Assembly: GCF_900101175.1 (NCBI RefSeq)
Contig: NZ_FNFQ01000009.1
Location: forward strand, 62,001-126,000
DNA length: 64,000 nt
Reading direction: 5' to 3'
From: Stenotrophomonas pavanii
Lineage (GTDB): Bacteria; Pseudomonadota; Gammaproteobacteria; Xanthomonadales; Xanthomonadaceae
Shown here: in pieces, positions 1 to 7,910 of the stretch
Numbering within the stretch: the first letter of the stretch is position 1
Layout of the letters: each line of letters begins with the position of its first letter
The notes under the pieces: model-generated
The model's input: only the letters and a program-made list of their open reading frames with translations
What the model was told of the DNA's origin: nothing
Database searches by the model: none
Translations under genes and position numbers: made by a program

Positions 1-1
1 C

Positions 2-55
2 AACAACCTGCAGCGGGACCTCGAAGTCAGATCGCAGGAACTGAAGGCTGGGTGA
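2..55 (+). CDS. C-terminal tail of an upstream gene (partial)
   Basis: A reading frame open from the window edge encodes a charged, helical-looking 17-residue tail (N-N-L-Q-R-D-L-E...) that stops at TGA 53-55. It reads like the coiled-coil end of a longer protein that begins outside the window. A 33-codon ORF (60-161) follows immediately but overlaps the end of the opposite-strand XRE gene and has no convincing ribosome site. Nothing can be said about function. Confidence 0.3.
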   Translation, partial: NNLQRDLEVRSQELKAG

Positions 56-153
56 GCGAATGCTGGAGGAGGCGGCTGGCATACAGGCAACGACCCGCAT
101 CCGTGGCGTCACCGCGCGCAGGCGACTGAAACCGACAGAACGATCGCTATCGG

Positions 154-561
154 CTATGTGAAGTCTGCCAAGAGTCGGTCAATGGCTTGCTTCCGCTTGC
201 CGGGTGGGAGCGCGGCGAGCCCTTCGAGGGCTTGAGACAGCTTGGCCTGCTGGGTCTCGCTTTGAACGCCCAGTGCCAAAATCGCGTCGGCCATCGCCGG
301 CGTCGTCGCCAGCAGGTAGGCCGGCGGCACGTCCAGTGCCTGCGCAAGCTCAAACAGTGCTTCCAGGCTCACCGTCATCGACTCGCTTTCATATCGACTG
401 ATGCGAGCCGATGCGGTGTCTTTGTCCAGGCCCATCCTGACCCCCACTTCGCGCTGGCTGAAGCCTCGAAGGATCCTGGCTTGGCGCAAGCGCGCGGCCA
501 CGATCGCTCGCGGAGTTGTCGGCGTAGTCACAGGCTGAACGGATGCAGTGCAAGCATGCAC
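154..561 (-). CDS. XRE-family helix-turn-helix repressor
   Basis: 135 residues. A Cro/C1-type helix-turn-helix lies at about residues 20-75 (A-R-L-R-Q-A-R-I-L-R-G-F-S-Q-R-E-V-G, then S-R-Y-E-S, then L-A-Q-A-L-D-V-P). It is followed by a roughly 55-residue helical tail with no recognisable sensor domain. The longest frame starts at GTG 561; a second in-frame GTG ten codons later is equally possible, because neither has a clear ribosome site. The gene is divergent from the secreted-protein operon at 649, and a palindrome (598-610) lies between them. That layout suggests a local repressor of itself and of the divergent operon, as in phage and island control regions. The helix-turn-helix is certain; the target is inferred. 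Confidence 0.85.
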   Translation of the reverse strand: MHACTASVQPVTTPTTPRAIVAARLRQARILRGFSQREVGVRMGLDKDTASARISRYESESMTVSLEALFELAQALDVPPAYLLATTPAMADAILALGVQSETQQAKLSQALEGLAALPPGKRKQAIDRLLADFT

Positions 562-597
562 CGATCATGACGCAAGGCCTACGCCCCGGGTAGACTC

Positions 598-610
598 TAC
601 GTGCCACGTA
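598..610. promoter_or_regulatory. Candidate operator palindrome (TACGTG-C-CACGTA)
   Basis: A perfect 6+1+6 palindrome in the 87-bp gap between the divergent XRE gene and the start at 649. A related half-site (TGTGGCA) follows four bases later. The position fits an XRE operator. Binding is inferred. Confidence 0.4.
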
Positions 611-648
611 AGTATGTGGCAAGTCCATCCAAAGGAACGAGGGGCTGT

Positions 649-1512
649 ATGAAGAACGGGGCAGTTCTGGCTGGCGCGATCGCGCTGGCCGTATCGACGG
701 GCGCCAGCGCCCAGTCCACGACCGCATCGGGCCTGCTTCGGCAGATCGGTGGGGTCCTTTCTGGAAAGTCTGGGTCACAGGCCAAGGTGTCCCACCCTTT
801 GTACGCCGAGCCGGCCGGGATCTACTGGGACCTGGACGAGGACATCCTTGAGGGTGCGCAGCACCTGCGCGAAGGGCTGTCCTCCACCGGGGCGCAAGGG
901 ATCGACATGTGCGACATGGGCCTGTTGGCCATGGCCTATTCCTCCTACCAGTTGCGGCCTGAAAAACGGGAGTGGTGCTTGCGGCAGGCGTGGGTGGCTG
1001 CAAAGAGGACGACGGGCAGCAAAGAGGCAGAGCCGCCTGCGGCGGCGATCGAGCAGCGCTTCGGGCCTGCTTTCGACGCCCGGCTGGAGCGGTTCAAAGG
1101 GATTCGGCGGTATGCCGTTCGCCCGAACATCAAAGCGCTGGGCGGGGTCAGCTACAACGCGGATCGGGGCGCCATGGAAGTGTTCGTTCCGATGCCGCAG
1201 ATCTCCGTTGCTGGCTTGAGTGTCACGGGAAAGAATTTCGTCCCTTGGATCCGCAAGACCCCCACCGGCGTGTCCAGCCCGCCGAACGCGGGGCGTTACC
1301 GGTTGCTGATCCGGATGGACCCCGCTGAAGCAGCCAACCTCGCGCGGCAGGGCCGCTCGTTCCAGGACGACCGCGTGGTCTTTTCGGTCAATCGGGTGTG
1401 GATCGACGGCACGGAGCCCAAGATGGACGTGACCGTCGAGAAGGTGAGCTTGGGCTATCGGAACGAAACGATCGAAGTAGACGTCACCAAGAACCAAGGA
1501 GAAGGTGCATGA
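649..1512 (+). CDS. Secreted hypothetical protein, first gene of a three-gene operon
   Basis: 287 residues from the ATG at 649, chosen because AAAGGAACGAGG lies just upstream and the N-terminus is then a classic Sec signal peptide (M-K-N-G-A-V-L-A-G-A-I-A-L-A-V-S-T-G-A-S-A-Q, cleavage after Ala-Ser-Ala). The mature part has no family I recognise. A helical middle (residues ~60-150) with three cysteines precedes a beta-rich C-terminal third. Its stop overlaps the start of the following lipoprotein gene (ATGA), so the two are translationally coupled. A periplasmic or surface role with the lipoprotein and the membrane protein at 1917 is likely. A frame opening 16 codons earlier (601) is less plausible. 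Confidence 0.82.
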   Translation: MKNGAVLAGAIALAVSTGASAQSTTASGLLRQIGGVLSGKSGSQAKVSHPLYAEPAGIYWDLDEDILEGAQHLREGLSSTGAQGIDMCDMGLLAMAYSSYQLRPEKREWCLRQAWVAAKRTTGSKEAEPPAAAIEQRFGPAFDARLERFKGIRRYAVRPNIKALGGVSYNADRGAMEVFVPMPQISVAGLSVTGKNFVPWIRKTPTGVSSPPNAGRYRLLIRMDPAEAANLARQGRSFQDDRVVFSVNRVWIDGTEPKMDVTVEKVSLGYRNETIEVDVTKNQGEGA

Positions 1513-1871
1513 AGCGTGGAATGGTGGTCGCCGCGGTAGCAGCTGTCGCCTTGATCGCTTGCGGTAAGCCGGAGCCCGGACCTTCGGTAGAGCAGGTGGC
1601 GAAGGGTTACGAGCAGTATTTGAACGCGAACTTGGTGGCCGAGCTTGGGCAGCGCGTGGAAGTTCGTGGCTGGGAGGATTTGAACGCCGACTGCAATCCG
1701 AGCGGGCCCGAACGAATGACGTGCGTCACGGGTGGCACCCTCGATGTGATCGGTTTCCAAGGCGGTCGCCAACTGAAGGAGGCTCCCGCACCTGTGCCTG
1801 CCCGGGCAGACCTGGTGTTTGAAAAGCGGGCAGGGCAGTGGGTGCTCATCGACGCACAGAAGAAGCCCTGA
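1509..1871 (+). CDS. Small lipoprotein
   Basis: 120 residues. The N-terminus is a lipoprotein signal: basic start (M-K-R-G), hydrophobic stretch, then a lipobox L-I-A-C-G around residues 16-20, so the mature protein should begin at that Cys and carry lipid. Two more cysteines (D-C-N-P and M-T-C-V) could form a disulfide in the periplasm. The ATG overlaps the stop of the preceding secreted protein by four bases, a strong sign of one operon. The domain is not recognised. Asp is absent at position +2 after the Cys (Gly-Lys follows), so outer-membrane sorting is expected. Function unknown. Confidence 0.82.
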   Translation: MKRGMVVAAVAAVALIACGKPEPGPSVEQVAKGYEQYLNANLVAELGQRVEVRGWEDLNADCNPSGPERMTCVTGGTLDVIGFQGGRQLKEAPAPVPARADLVFEKRAGQWVLIDAQKKP

Positions 1872-1916
1872 CCGGTCCTTGCAACCCGCCCTCGTTTTCG
1901 CTCATTTGGAGGTTCC

Positions 1917-2411
1917 ATGAACGCCCATGTCCGCTCTCACTCGACCGCATCCCATATGCAGTGGGGCCTGCTCGCACCCGCAACGGTCCTCCTGGGCGGT
2001 GCTGGCCTGCTCGCCTTCGCAGGCGGTGCAGAGATTTCTGGAGAGCTGGGGCTTGCCTGGCAGACTGTGGCGGCGTTCTCCGTTGGCGTTGGCGTGCTGG
2101 CGCTCCTCCTGCTGCTTTACGTGCTGGATTGGCGGGCGGCGCGCGTTAGGGCAGCCAGGGCGGCCAACCCCTTCCTGGAACCGAAGCGCGGGGGCTTTTG
2201 GAAGGGAGCATTGATGGGCACGTTGGTTGTGGTGGCCGTGCAGATCGGAAGCATCGGGGCGGGGATCTTCTACCCTGGCCTGATCGAGTCGGAACGCAAC
2301 TTCTTCGTGTCTGTCCCGCCGCTGGCGTTGGCCGCCCTCTACACCGTCTTCCCGATTGCGCCACTGGTGGGCGGGTTGATCGGGCGCATGTGGCGCGCCA
2401 CCAGCCTGTAG
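1917..2411 (+). CDS. Four-helix inner-membrane protein
   Basis: 164 residues with four clear hydrophobic segments, about residues 17-38, 47-69, 98-120 and 130-152. A basic loop (W-R-A-A-R-V-R-A-A-R) after the second helix should face the cytoplasm. The start has GGAGGTTCC eight bases upstream. It is the third gene of the operon beginning at 649, 45 bp after the lipoprotein, and a strong terminator follows. No family recognised. The set of secreted protein, lipoprotein and membrane protein suggests an envelope function, which is inference from context. Confidence 0.82.
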   Translation: MNAHVRSHSTASHMQWGLLAPATVLLGGAGLLAFAGGAEISGELGLAWQTVAAFSVGVGVLALLLLLYVLDWRAARVRAARAANPFLEPKRGGFWKGALMGTLVVVAVQIGSIGAGIFYPGLIESERNFFVSVPPLALAALYTVFPIAPLVGGLIGRMWRATSL

Positions 2412-2440
2412 GGCGCGTGTAGGGGCTTCTGACAACCATC

Positions 2441-2463
2441 AAAGGGGGCTAATGCCCCCTTTT
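2441..2463 (+). terminator. Rho-independent terminator of the 649-2411 operon
   Basis: AAAGGGGGC-TAAT-GCCCCCTTTT: a nine-base stem, four-base loop and T-run starting 30 bp after the stop of the membrane-protein gene. Confidence 0.85.
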
Positions 2464-2465
2464 CG

Positions 2466-2604
2466 GCGGTTCGCGAAAGACGTCGGCGACGATGGCCGCC
2501 TACGTCCCTAGATGCTCGATCAGCGCCATCCGGTAGTTCTCACAGTCGTCCCTAAGCCATGATTTGACGGTCGCGATCAGTGCATCGGTGCACATAACGG
2601 TTGC
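2466..2604. repeat. Left copy of a ~139-bp imperfect direct repeat flanking the defence cassette
   Basis: This segment aligns without gaps to 7877-8015, in the same orientation and at a constant offset of 5,411 bases. Identity is roughly 80% by eye, and higher in the first 35 bases. It covers the 3' end and downstream flank of the small gene that is intact at 7911-8114. The defence genes lie between the copies. Confidence 0.75.
2500..2604 (-). pseudogene. Truncated copy of the small gene at 7911-8114
   Basis: On the minus strand this encodes about 34 residues matching the C-terminal half of the intact gene (T-D-A-L-I-A ... C-E-N-Y-R-x-A-L-I-E-H, then TAG at the same place). Upstream of the homology an in-frame TGA appears and similarity ends, so the N-terminal half is missing. 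An ATG at its 5' edge could still allow a very short product. It is most simply a remnant left when the defence cassette entered, or when the region was duplicated. Confidence 0.55.
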
Positions 2605-2646
2605 TCAGATTGCACCTGCTACTTGCGGTGGTCCGGGACGCCATGG

Positions 2647-2672
2647 GAGGGCAGCTCTTGCAAGTTGCCCTC
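2647..2672 (-). terminator. Weak hairpin just after the SIR2-like gene
   Basis: GAGGGCA and TGCCCTC frame a 12-base loop, ending two bases from the stop of the SIR2-like gene. No T-run follows on the minus strand, so termination is only suggested. Confidence 0.3.
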
Positions 2673-2673
2673 G

Positions 2674-3639
2674 TCAAGCCCATTCCGTAAACGCCAAGAT
2701 ACTATCCATCTGGTTAAGGACTGGATCCTTACCGAGCGCCTTTCTCCAGAAGTTCTCGCGCTCATCTTGCGCGCCAGCCCCCACCCACTCGACAACCCGA
2801 ACGCTCTTCGGGGAACGCCGCTCGAGCAGCTCGTTGAGGTGGGTGTCCAGCCCCGAGTAGCCGAACAAGATGACCTCTTCGGACTCTGCCAAGGCGAGCT
2901 CGAGGTGTTCCCAATAACTCTGTAGCAGGGGTGACGCTGCGATGACCGTGGGCTTATGCTTGACGTGCGTTAGCACAATGTGGGATCCGACTACGTCGTC
3001 GTCGCCGCCAAGCTCGCCTTGAGTCAGCTTTCGCACGGTATCGTCTTGATCGACAAAGAGAGGCGATCCATGAAGATGAAGGTAGTAGCCGAACGTCCGC
3101 CCCCACTTGCGCTCAAGGTTCTCGGGAGCGAAGCCGTTCGAAAGCATTCCGTCTACTAGGGCGCCGCCATAGCCGTTCAAGACATGCGCCTCAATCATTC
3201 GCTGATACAGAAGATTGTCGTAGTTGAGCGTTGCAACGTGTGACTGAGTCTGGTGAAGGAAGGTAGCCAATGGCCCAACGAACTCGATTGGCAGGACAAC
3301 CTCTCGCTGATGAAATTGAAGCGCCGTCTGGTAAAGAAATTTGCGCACTGCCGCAGGGAAGCGTTGGCCATGTTCACTGAGCCAGTGAGCGCCGCCACGG
3401 CTCATCCGATCCAGGAAGTCACAGGATGAGACCACCAACTGAAGAGCGTCCAAATCATCCTCACCGTGAGGGCGCTCGGTGTCTCCATCATCGACCAAGC
3501 AGCATCTGACCAGCGCACGCGTTTCTTGGTCGAAGATCCCCACTCCGTCCCAAGCACGGCCGATGGCGTCATCCAAGCTAAAAAGGCCGGGGTCAAGTGC
3601 CATTCCCAATCCGTTGCCGAAGATGAGAGTTTTACGCAT
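2674..3639 (-). CDS. SIR2-like (NAD-binding) domain protein, probable defence NADase
   Basis: 321 residues from the ATG at 3639, which has GGAG and AAAGGA upstream; the frame is open 31 codons further without a better start. SIR2-type landmarks are in order: an N-terminal nucleotide-binding glycine patch (F-G-N-G-L-G, residues 7-12), N-Y-D (139-141) in the Rossmann core, L-H-G-S (189-192) with the presumed catalytic His190, and G-Y-S-G-L-D (260-265). Bacterial SIR2-like proteins of this size are known in several anti-phage systems as NAD-depleting effectors. Here the gene is divergent from, and separated by 223 bp from, a membrane protein/OLD/UvrD set, so it may be the killing arm of the same cassette or an independent neighbour. 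Family assignment is good; the NADase activity is inferred. Confidence 0.78.
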   Translation of the reverse strand: MRKTLIFGNGLGMALDPGLFSLDDAIGRAWDGVGIFDQETRALVRCCLVDDGDTERPHGEDDLDALQLVVSSCDFLDRMSRGGAHWLSEHGQRFPAAVRKFLYQTALQFHQREVVLPIEFVGPLATFLHQTQSHVATLNYDNLLYQRMIEAHVLNGYGGALVDGMLSNGFAPENLERKWGRTFGYYLHLHGSPLFVDQDDTVRKLTQGELGGDDDVVGSHIVLTHVKHKPTVIAASPLLQSYWEHLELALAESEEVILFGYSGLDTHLNELLERRSPKSVRVVEWVGAGAQDERENFWRKALGKDPVLNQMDSILAFTEWA

Positions 3640-3682
3640 TTCCTTTGCTCCGTTCGATTGAGGCCGATAGCGCCCCCAAGGG

Positions 3683-3694
3683 GCCGATATCGGC
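3683..3694. promoter_or_regulatory. Candidate operator palindrome upstream of the SIR2-like gene
   Basis: GCCGATATCGGC is a perfect 12-bp palindrome 44 bases upstream of the SIR2-like start, in the 223-bp region that must hold promoters for both divergent sides of the cassette. A partial copy (GGCCGATAG) lies at 3662-3670. No candidate regulator is encoded within the cassette. Confidence 0.3.
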
Positions 3695-3862
3695 TCGATC
3701 GGACATATCTTTAGCTCGCAACCCCGGTACATACAGCTGAGTCATTGAGGTGTGTTTTCTAGGTAAGCCGGTGATACATTTGGCTTCCTATCCTCCATTG
3801 CCCACAACCTGGATTTATCAAGAGCACACACCTAAGCCCATTCAACGTAGTCAAGGATCGAT

Positions 3863-4342
3863 ATGACAGCTTTTAGTAATGACCTCAGAGCCGCATTGAA
3901 AACGGCGCACAGCATAAGCGAATATCTTCTCAAGGACGATCCAATGAGGGCAGCCTTTAGTCAGGTCCACGGATGGCAGGGAGAAGCTTTCCAAGGGCTC
4001 GCGAACCATGAAAGGATCGAGCGGATCGAGGCTGCCCTCGACACTAATGCGGAAAAGGATTCGGACTGGAAGACGGGAGTCGGTCTCGTGAAGTCGGAGA
4101 CCGGGGTGATCAGTAGAGTTCTGGAGGAAGTTCTTGGGCGATGGCGGCGCGGCAACGGAGGCAATGGTCAGGCCGATCACTTGACGCGTAGAGCAAGAGA
4201 TCTCCGGCGAGACTCGAAGCGAGGATTGAATCTTCTGAAGATCCTCTTGACCAGTCTGATCGCCATCGTAGGTGCCCTGATACCCGGCATAGCGTCTATT
4301 TTGGAGGCTGCCAAAGAAGCAGTGGAGCATTTCACTGCATGA
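3863..4342 (+). CDS. Small membrane-anchored protein of the defence cassette
   Basis: 159 residues; AAGGATCGAT gives a ribosome site directly before the ATG. The first ~110 residues are soluble, helical and charged. One hydrophobic segment (about residues 124-150, L-L-K-I-L-L-T-S-L-I-A-I-V-G-A-L-I-P) sits near the C-terminus, so the protein looks tail-anchored in the inner membrane. I recognise no family. It precedes the OLD-type nuclease gene by about 113 bp on the same strand and shares the lower GC of the cassette, so it probably belongs with it. It could be a membrane effector or an anchor, but there is no motif to choose between these. Confidence 0.68.
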   Translation: MTAFSNDLRAALKTAHSISEYLLKDDPMRAAFSQVHGWQGEAFQGLANHERIERIEAALDTNAEKDSDWKTGVGLVKSETGVISRVLEEVLGRWRRGNGGNGQADHLTRRARDLRRDSKRGLNLLKILLTSLIAIVGALIPGIASILEAAKEAVEHFTA

Positions 4343-4455
4343 CCATCCGTCGACTCAGTTGGCCGTTACGCTCCACAGCCGTCATGTCGCGGAATGGTTT
4401 CGCCGTTTGAGTGCCGCGCCAACTGATTCGCTAGAAAAATCATTGGAAATTGTGC

Positions 4456-6183
4456 ATGCCTCGGATCCGGCACATTGCTATTCGCAACTTCCGCTCTATT
4501 CATTCCTTGGACTGGTCTCCGTCCGCTGGAGTGAACTGTCTTATTGGTCCCGGTGATAGCGGAAAGTCAACGATATTGGATGCCATTGATCTCTGTCTGG
4601 GGGCGCGACGATCTGTTTCATTTGGCGATGCGGATTTCCACGGGCTGAACGTTACAGTCCCAATCATCATTCAGATAACGTTGGGCGCTCTCTCCCCGTC
4701 ACTCATGGACCTGGATCTTTACGGGGACTTCCTCAGAGGATTCGATGGGACGACTAAGGTCCTCGAAGATGAGCCCGAGGCTGGGTGGGAGACTGTCCTA
4801 ACACTACAGCTAGTGGTCAATGCAGATCTTGATCCCTCCTGGTCGCTGTTCTCCGACCGCGCCGCTCGCGATGGCATTGAACGAAGCCTCCCATGGAAGG
4901 AACGCGCTACGATTGCTCCGGCCAAGATAGGGCAGTTCGCTGCGTCCAATCTCTCCTGGAGTCGCGGATCGGTTTTGAACCGCTTGACGGAGGAGAAGGC
5001 CGAATTGGGAGCCCAACTGGCCGCTGCAGGTCGCGACGCACGTAGTAGCTTTGGAACTATTGCCACCCCACGCCTTGCCAAGACCCTGGGAGTGGTGCAG
5101 ACCACCGCCCAGAGTCTCGGCGTATCTGTCGGCACCACCCCACAAGCACTGCTGGATGCTCACGCCGTGTCCCTAGGCGAAGGGGCAATCGCGCTACATG
5201 ATGAGCAGGGGATTCCGCTTCGCTCGCTTGGAACGGGATCCTCTCGCCTTCTGGTCGCAGGTCTCCAGCGCGCGGCGGCGATGGCCGCTCCCATCGTTCT
5301 TGTCGACGAAGTGGAATATGGCTTGGAGCCTCATCGGCTAATGCGACTGCTGGACTCACTCGGAGCCAAGGAGACCACACCGCCGATCCAGGCCTTCTTG
5401 ACGAGCCATTCACCAGTAGCGCTGCGCGAGCTATCGGGAGACCAGCTGTTTGTCACACGACGGCATTCCCAGCTCCATTCAGTGACAGTCGCAGGATCGT
5501 CTGACGAGATCCAAAGCACTCTTCGGGCCGATCCTGAGGCATTTCTGGCCAAGTCGGTCATCGTCTGCGAGGGCGCAAGCGAAGTTGGGTTTGTCCGAGG
5601 GCTGGACCTCTGGGGTGTTGCAGCTGAACAACCGTCGTTCGCTGCTCTTGGGGGCTCTTGTGTCAATGCGGGCGGTGGTACTCCGGACAACGCCTTTGCA
5701 CGTGCAACAGCATTAATGAATCTCGGCTACCGTGTTCTGGTTTTCATCGACGCGGACAAAGATGCTAAGCCTGGTGTGGCAGAAGCTTTTGCCTCAACAC
5801 TTGGGGAGCTTGTCACATGGCGCGTTAACCTCACCTTGGAGGATGAGCTCTTCCGGAGCCTGCCCGACACATCCATTGACGCGCTGTTGGCGAAGGCAAA
5901 AGAGCTGGTTGGCGAAGACTTGATGGATCAGCACATAAAGACTCGATCTAACGGAAGGTTGGCGCTTGCGAGCATTGAAGCCCAGAGACCTGCATCGGGT
6001 TATTCCAGCGAGACTCGAGAGATCTTGGGGGCAGCCTCACGTATCCGCGGTAGCGGATGGTTCAAATCTCTGACTGCCTATCAAGACATCGTCCTTAACA
6101 TTGTTTCTTCCGGCTATCCATCCGCCGACTCGGGCTTCAAATCGGTTGTGGATCAGCTCTGGAGATTCATGCGTGCCACCTGA
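4456..6183 (+). CDS. OLD-family ATPase/TOPRIM nuclease, GajA-like
   Basis: 575 residues from ATG 4456 (a TTG two codons earlier is also possible). N-terminal half is an ABC-type ATPase: Walker A G-P-G-D-S-G-K-S-T (31-39), a signature-like L-G-T-G-S-S-R-L-L (~257-265), Walker B I-V-L-V-D-E-V-E-Y-G-L-E-P (~280-292), and T-S-H-S-P as H-loop. The C-terminal half has TOPRIM acidic motifs V-I-V-C-E-G (~368) and F-I-D-A-D-K-D (~429). Length and layout match GajA of the Gabija anti-phage system (just under 580 residues), a nicking endonuclease controlled by nucleotides. The next gene, a UvrD-like helicase overlapping its end, is the expected partner. Other OLD nucleases share this architecture, so the exact subfamily needs a profile search. 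Confidence 0.8.
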   Translation: MPRIRHIAIRNFRSIHSLDWSPSAGVNCLIGPGDSGKSTILDAIDLCLGARRSVSFGDADFHGLNVTVPIIIQITLGALSPSLMDLDLYGDFLRGFDGTTKVLEDEPEAGWETVLTLQLVVNADLDPSWSLFSDRAARDGIERSLPWKERATIAPAKIGQFAASNLSWSRGSVLNRLTEEKAELGAQLAAAGRDARSSFGTIATPRLAKTLGVVQTTAQSLGVSVGTTPQALLDAHAVSLGEGAIALHDEQGIPLRSLGTGSSRLLVAGLQRAAAMAAPIVLVDEVEYGLEPHRLMRLLDSLGAKETTPPIQAFLTSHSPVALRELSGDQLFVTRRHSQLHSVTVAGSSDEIQSTLRADPEAFLAKSVIVCEGASEVGFVRGLDLWGVAAEQPSFAALGGSCVNAGGGTPDNAFARATALMNLGYRVLVFIDADKDAKPGVAEAFASTLGELVTWRVNLTLEDELFRSLPDTSIDALLAKAKELVGEDLMDQHIKTRSNGRLALASIEAQRPASGYSSETREILGAASRIRGSGWFKSLTAYQDIVLNIVSSGYPSADSGFKSVVDQLWRFMRAT

Positions 6184-7591
6184 GATCGACCTTTATGCCA
6201 TTCAGCGCGGCTCCATTACCGCGCCCGCCGGATGCGGCAAGACGGAGTTGATCACCAGCTCACTCGCCGCCAGACCTCCAGGCAGACCCGTTTTGATCCT
6301 GACGCACACGAACGCAGGCGTTGCGGCCCTGCGTTCTCGCCTGAAAAAGGCAGTAGTTCCGTCAGCATCCTACCGGTTGTCGACGATAGACGGGTTCGCC
6401 ATGCGGCTCATAGGCAAGTTCCCGAGCCGAAGTGGTCACGCGACCAATCTTTTGGAGCTTAGCAACCCCAGCGCCGACTACCCTGCGATCCGGCAAGCTG
6501 CGCTGAACCTGCTAGTCGCCGGCCATCTACTGCAAGCGCTTACAGCTACCTATGACCGACTTTGGGTTGATGAGTATCAGGATTGTAATGCCGCACAGCA
6601 TGCCTTGGTTATCGGTTTGGCCTCGATGTTGCCAACGTGCGTGCTAGGCGACCCTATGCAAGCCATCTTCGGATTCAGAAACAATCGGCTCGTCAATTGG
6701 CAGACTGATGTGCAAGCCGTGTTTCCAGCTTCTGGAGAGCTTGGCACGCCTTGGCGTTGGCGAAATGCGGGGACTGAGACACTCGGGCAATGGTTGCTGC
6801 AGGCCCGTGCCGCCTTGGCTGCGGGAGAGCGAGTCGACTTGCGAACCGCACCCGAGCAGGTGATCTGGAAGGGGCTTACGGCGGGCAACGAAGCGATCGA
6901 ACGGCGGACCGCTGCGATGTCGAATGCACCCGGTCAAGGAACTGTACTCATCATTGGCGATTCGATAAATGTTCAAGGACGTCATGACTTGACCAGCCAA
7001 ACGCCAGGTGCCGTGGTCGTCGAACGAGTGGATCTTCCTGAGCTAACAGCTTTTGCTCGCTCTTTTGATCTCTGCGGCGCAACGGCACTGCAAGATCTTG
7101 TGTTCTTCACTGCGGAGATGATGACCGGAGTTGGCGCGACAGCCCTCCTGAGCCGCGTTGGAAGCCTGCGTGCCAACAGGGCGAAAAATCCCCCTACGAT
7201 TCCCGAGGCGGCCGCCGTAGCGTTTGAAGGCGATCGCACCTGGAGGCGCGCTTTGGAGCTGGTTAGCGCCCTCGCCAGCAATGGCGACACTCGCGTGTAT
7301 CGACCGGAACTGCTGCAGTGCTGCCGATCCGCCATGGAGTCAGCACTACGCGGAGAGAAGACATTTCTTGCGGCGGCCCATCATGCTCGAGAGCGAAATC
7401 GACATTTGCGCTCCCCAATAGCTAGGCGCGCGGTTGGAAGCACGTTGCTTCTGAAGGGGTTGGAGGCCGACGTGGCAGTCATTCTGGAGCCGGAGAAAAT
7501 GACTGCCCAACACCTCTATGTCGCCCTGACCAGGGGAGCGAAAGCCGTCGTGGTGTGCTCGTCTACTCCCATCCTGACACCGTGCCAATAG
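6173..7591 (+). CDS. UvrD-like superfamily 1 helicase, GajB-like
   Basis: 472 residues from GTG 6173, which overlaps the nuclease stop by 11 bases and has GGAG about 11 bases upstream; an in-frame start 24 codons earlier would overlap the nuclease by 83 bases and lacks support. Helicase motifs: motif I T-A-P-A-G-C-G-K-T near residue 17, motif II W-V-D-E-Y-Q-D-C, a Q-A-I-F-G-F-R motif III, and motif VI Y-V-A-L-T-R-G-A-K near the C-terminus. The length is close to GajB (about 495) and shorter than housekeeping UvrD (about 720). GajB acts with GajA in Gabija immunity, sensing DNA ends. The tight overlap implies coupled translation and a fixed ratio of the two proteins. Confidence 0.8.
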   Translation: MPPEIDLYAIQRGSITAPAGCGKTELITSSLAARPPGRPVLILTHTNAGVAALRSRLKKAVVPSASYRLSTIDGFAMRLIGKFPSRSGHATNLLELSNPSADYPAIRQAALNLLVAGHLLQALTATYDRLWVDEYQDCNAAQHALVIGLASMLPTCVLGDPMQAIFGFRNNRLVNWQTDVQAVFPASGELGTPWRWRNAGTETLGQWLLQARAALAAGERVDLRTAPEQVIWKGLTAGNEAIERRTAAMSNAPGQGTVLIIGDSINVQGRHDLTSQTPGAVVVERVDLPELTAFARSFDLCGATALQDLVFFTAEMMTGVGATALLSRVGSLRANRAKNPPTIPEAAAVAFEGDRTWRRALELVSALASNGDTRVYRPELLQCCRSAMESALRGEKTFLAAAHHARERNRHLRSPIARRAVGSTLLLKGLEADVAVILEPEKMTAQHLYVALTRGAKAVVVCSSTPILTPCQ

Positions 7592-7910
7592 TACGTCGAG
7601 GGAACCGGCGATCGTCTGGTGAGCCCTTGCAGGCCTAGCATTGGTTCCACTAGAAGACGAGAACAAGACGAAAGGGTGCGGGCGGACGGCGATTATTGGT
7701 GTTTCTGCAGCGAGGGCGAGCCTTCGTCAAAGACTTAGGTGGTCTGTGATCGATGGGATTAGGCTGCCTCTAGGATGGTCGAGATCGAGCTGATCAGGCG
7801 CGCTCGCCGTATTACCAGTCTGTAGGAAGAACTGGGCGCTTATGATCGCGCAAAAGGGGACAGTGGATCCCTGACAGCGGTTCGCGAAAGATGCCGGCGA
7901 CGATGGCCGC
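7592..7910. other. Gene-free stretch after the defence cassette
   Basis: 319 bases without a credible ORF. The last 34 bases (from 7877) already belong to the right direct repeat. No transposase remnant, tRNA or clear terminator was recognised. Confidence 0.5.

Noticed and set aside
1..2463. Filamentous-phage origin for the left end (repressor plus small secreted and membrane proteins).
   Set aside because: No replication initiator, Zot-like assembly protein, coat-protein pattern or dif-type site is visible.
4359..4556. Short ORF between the tail-anchored protein and the OLD gene.
   Set aside because: It overlaps the start of the OLD gene in another frame and has no ribosome site.
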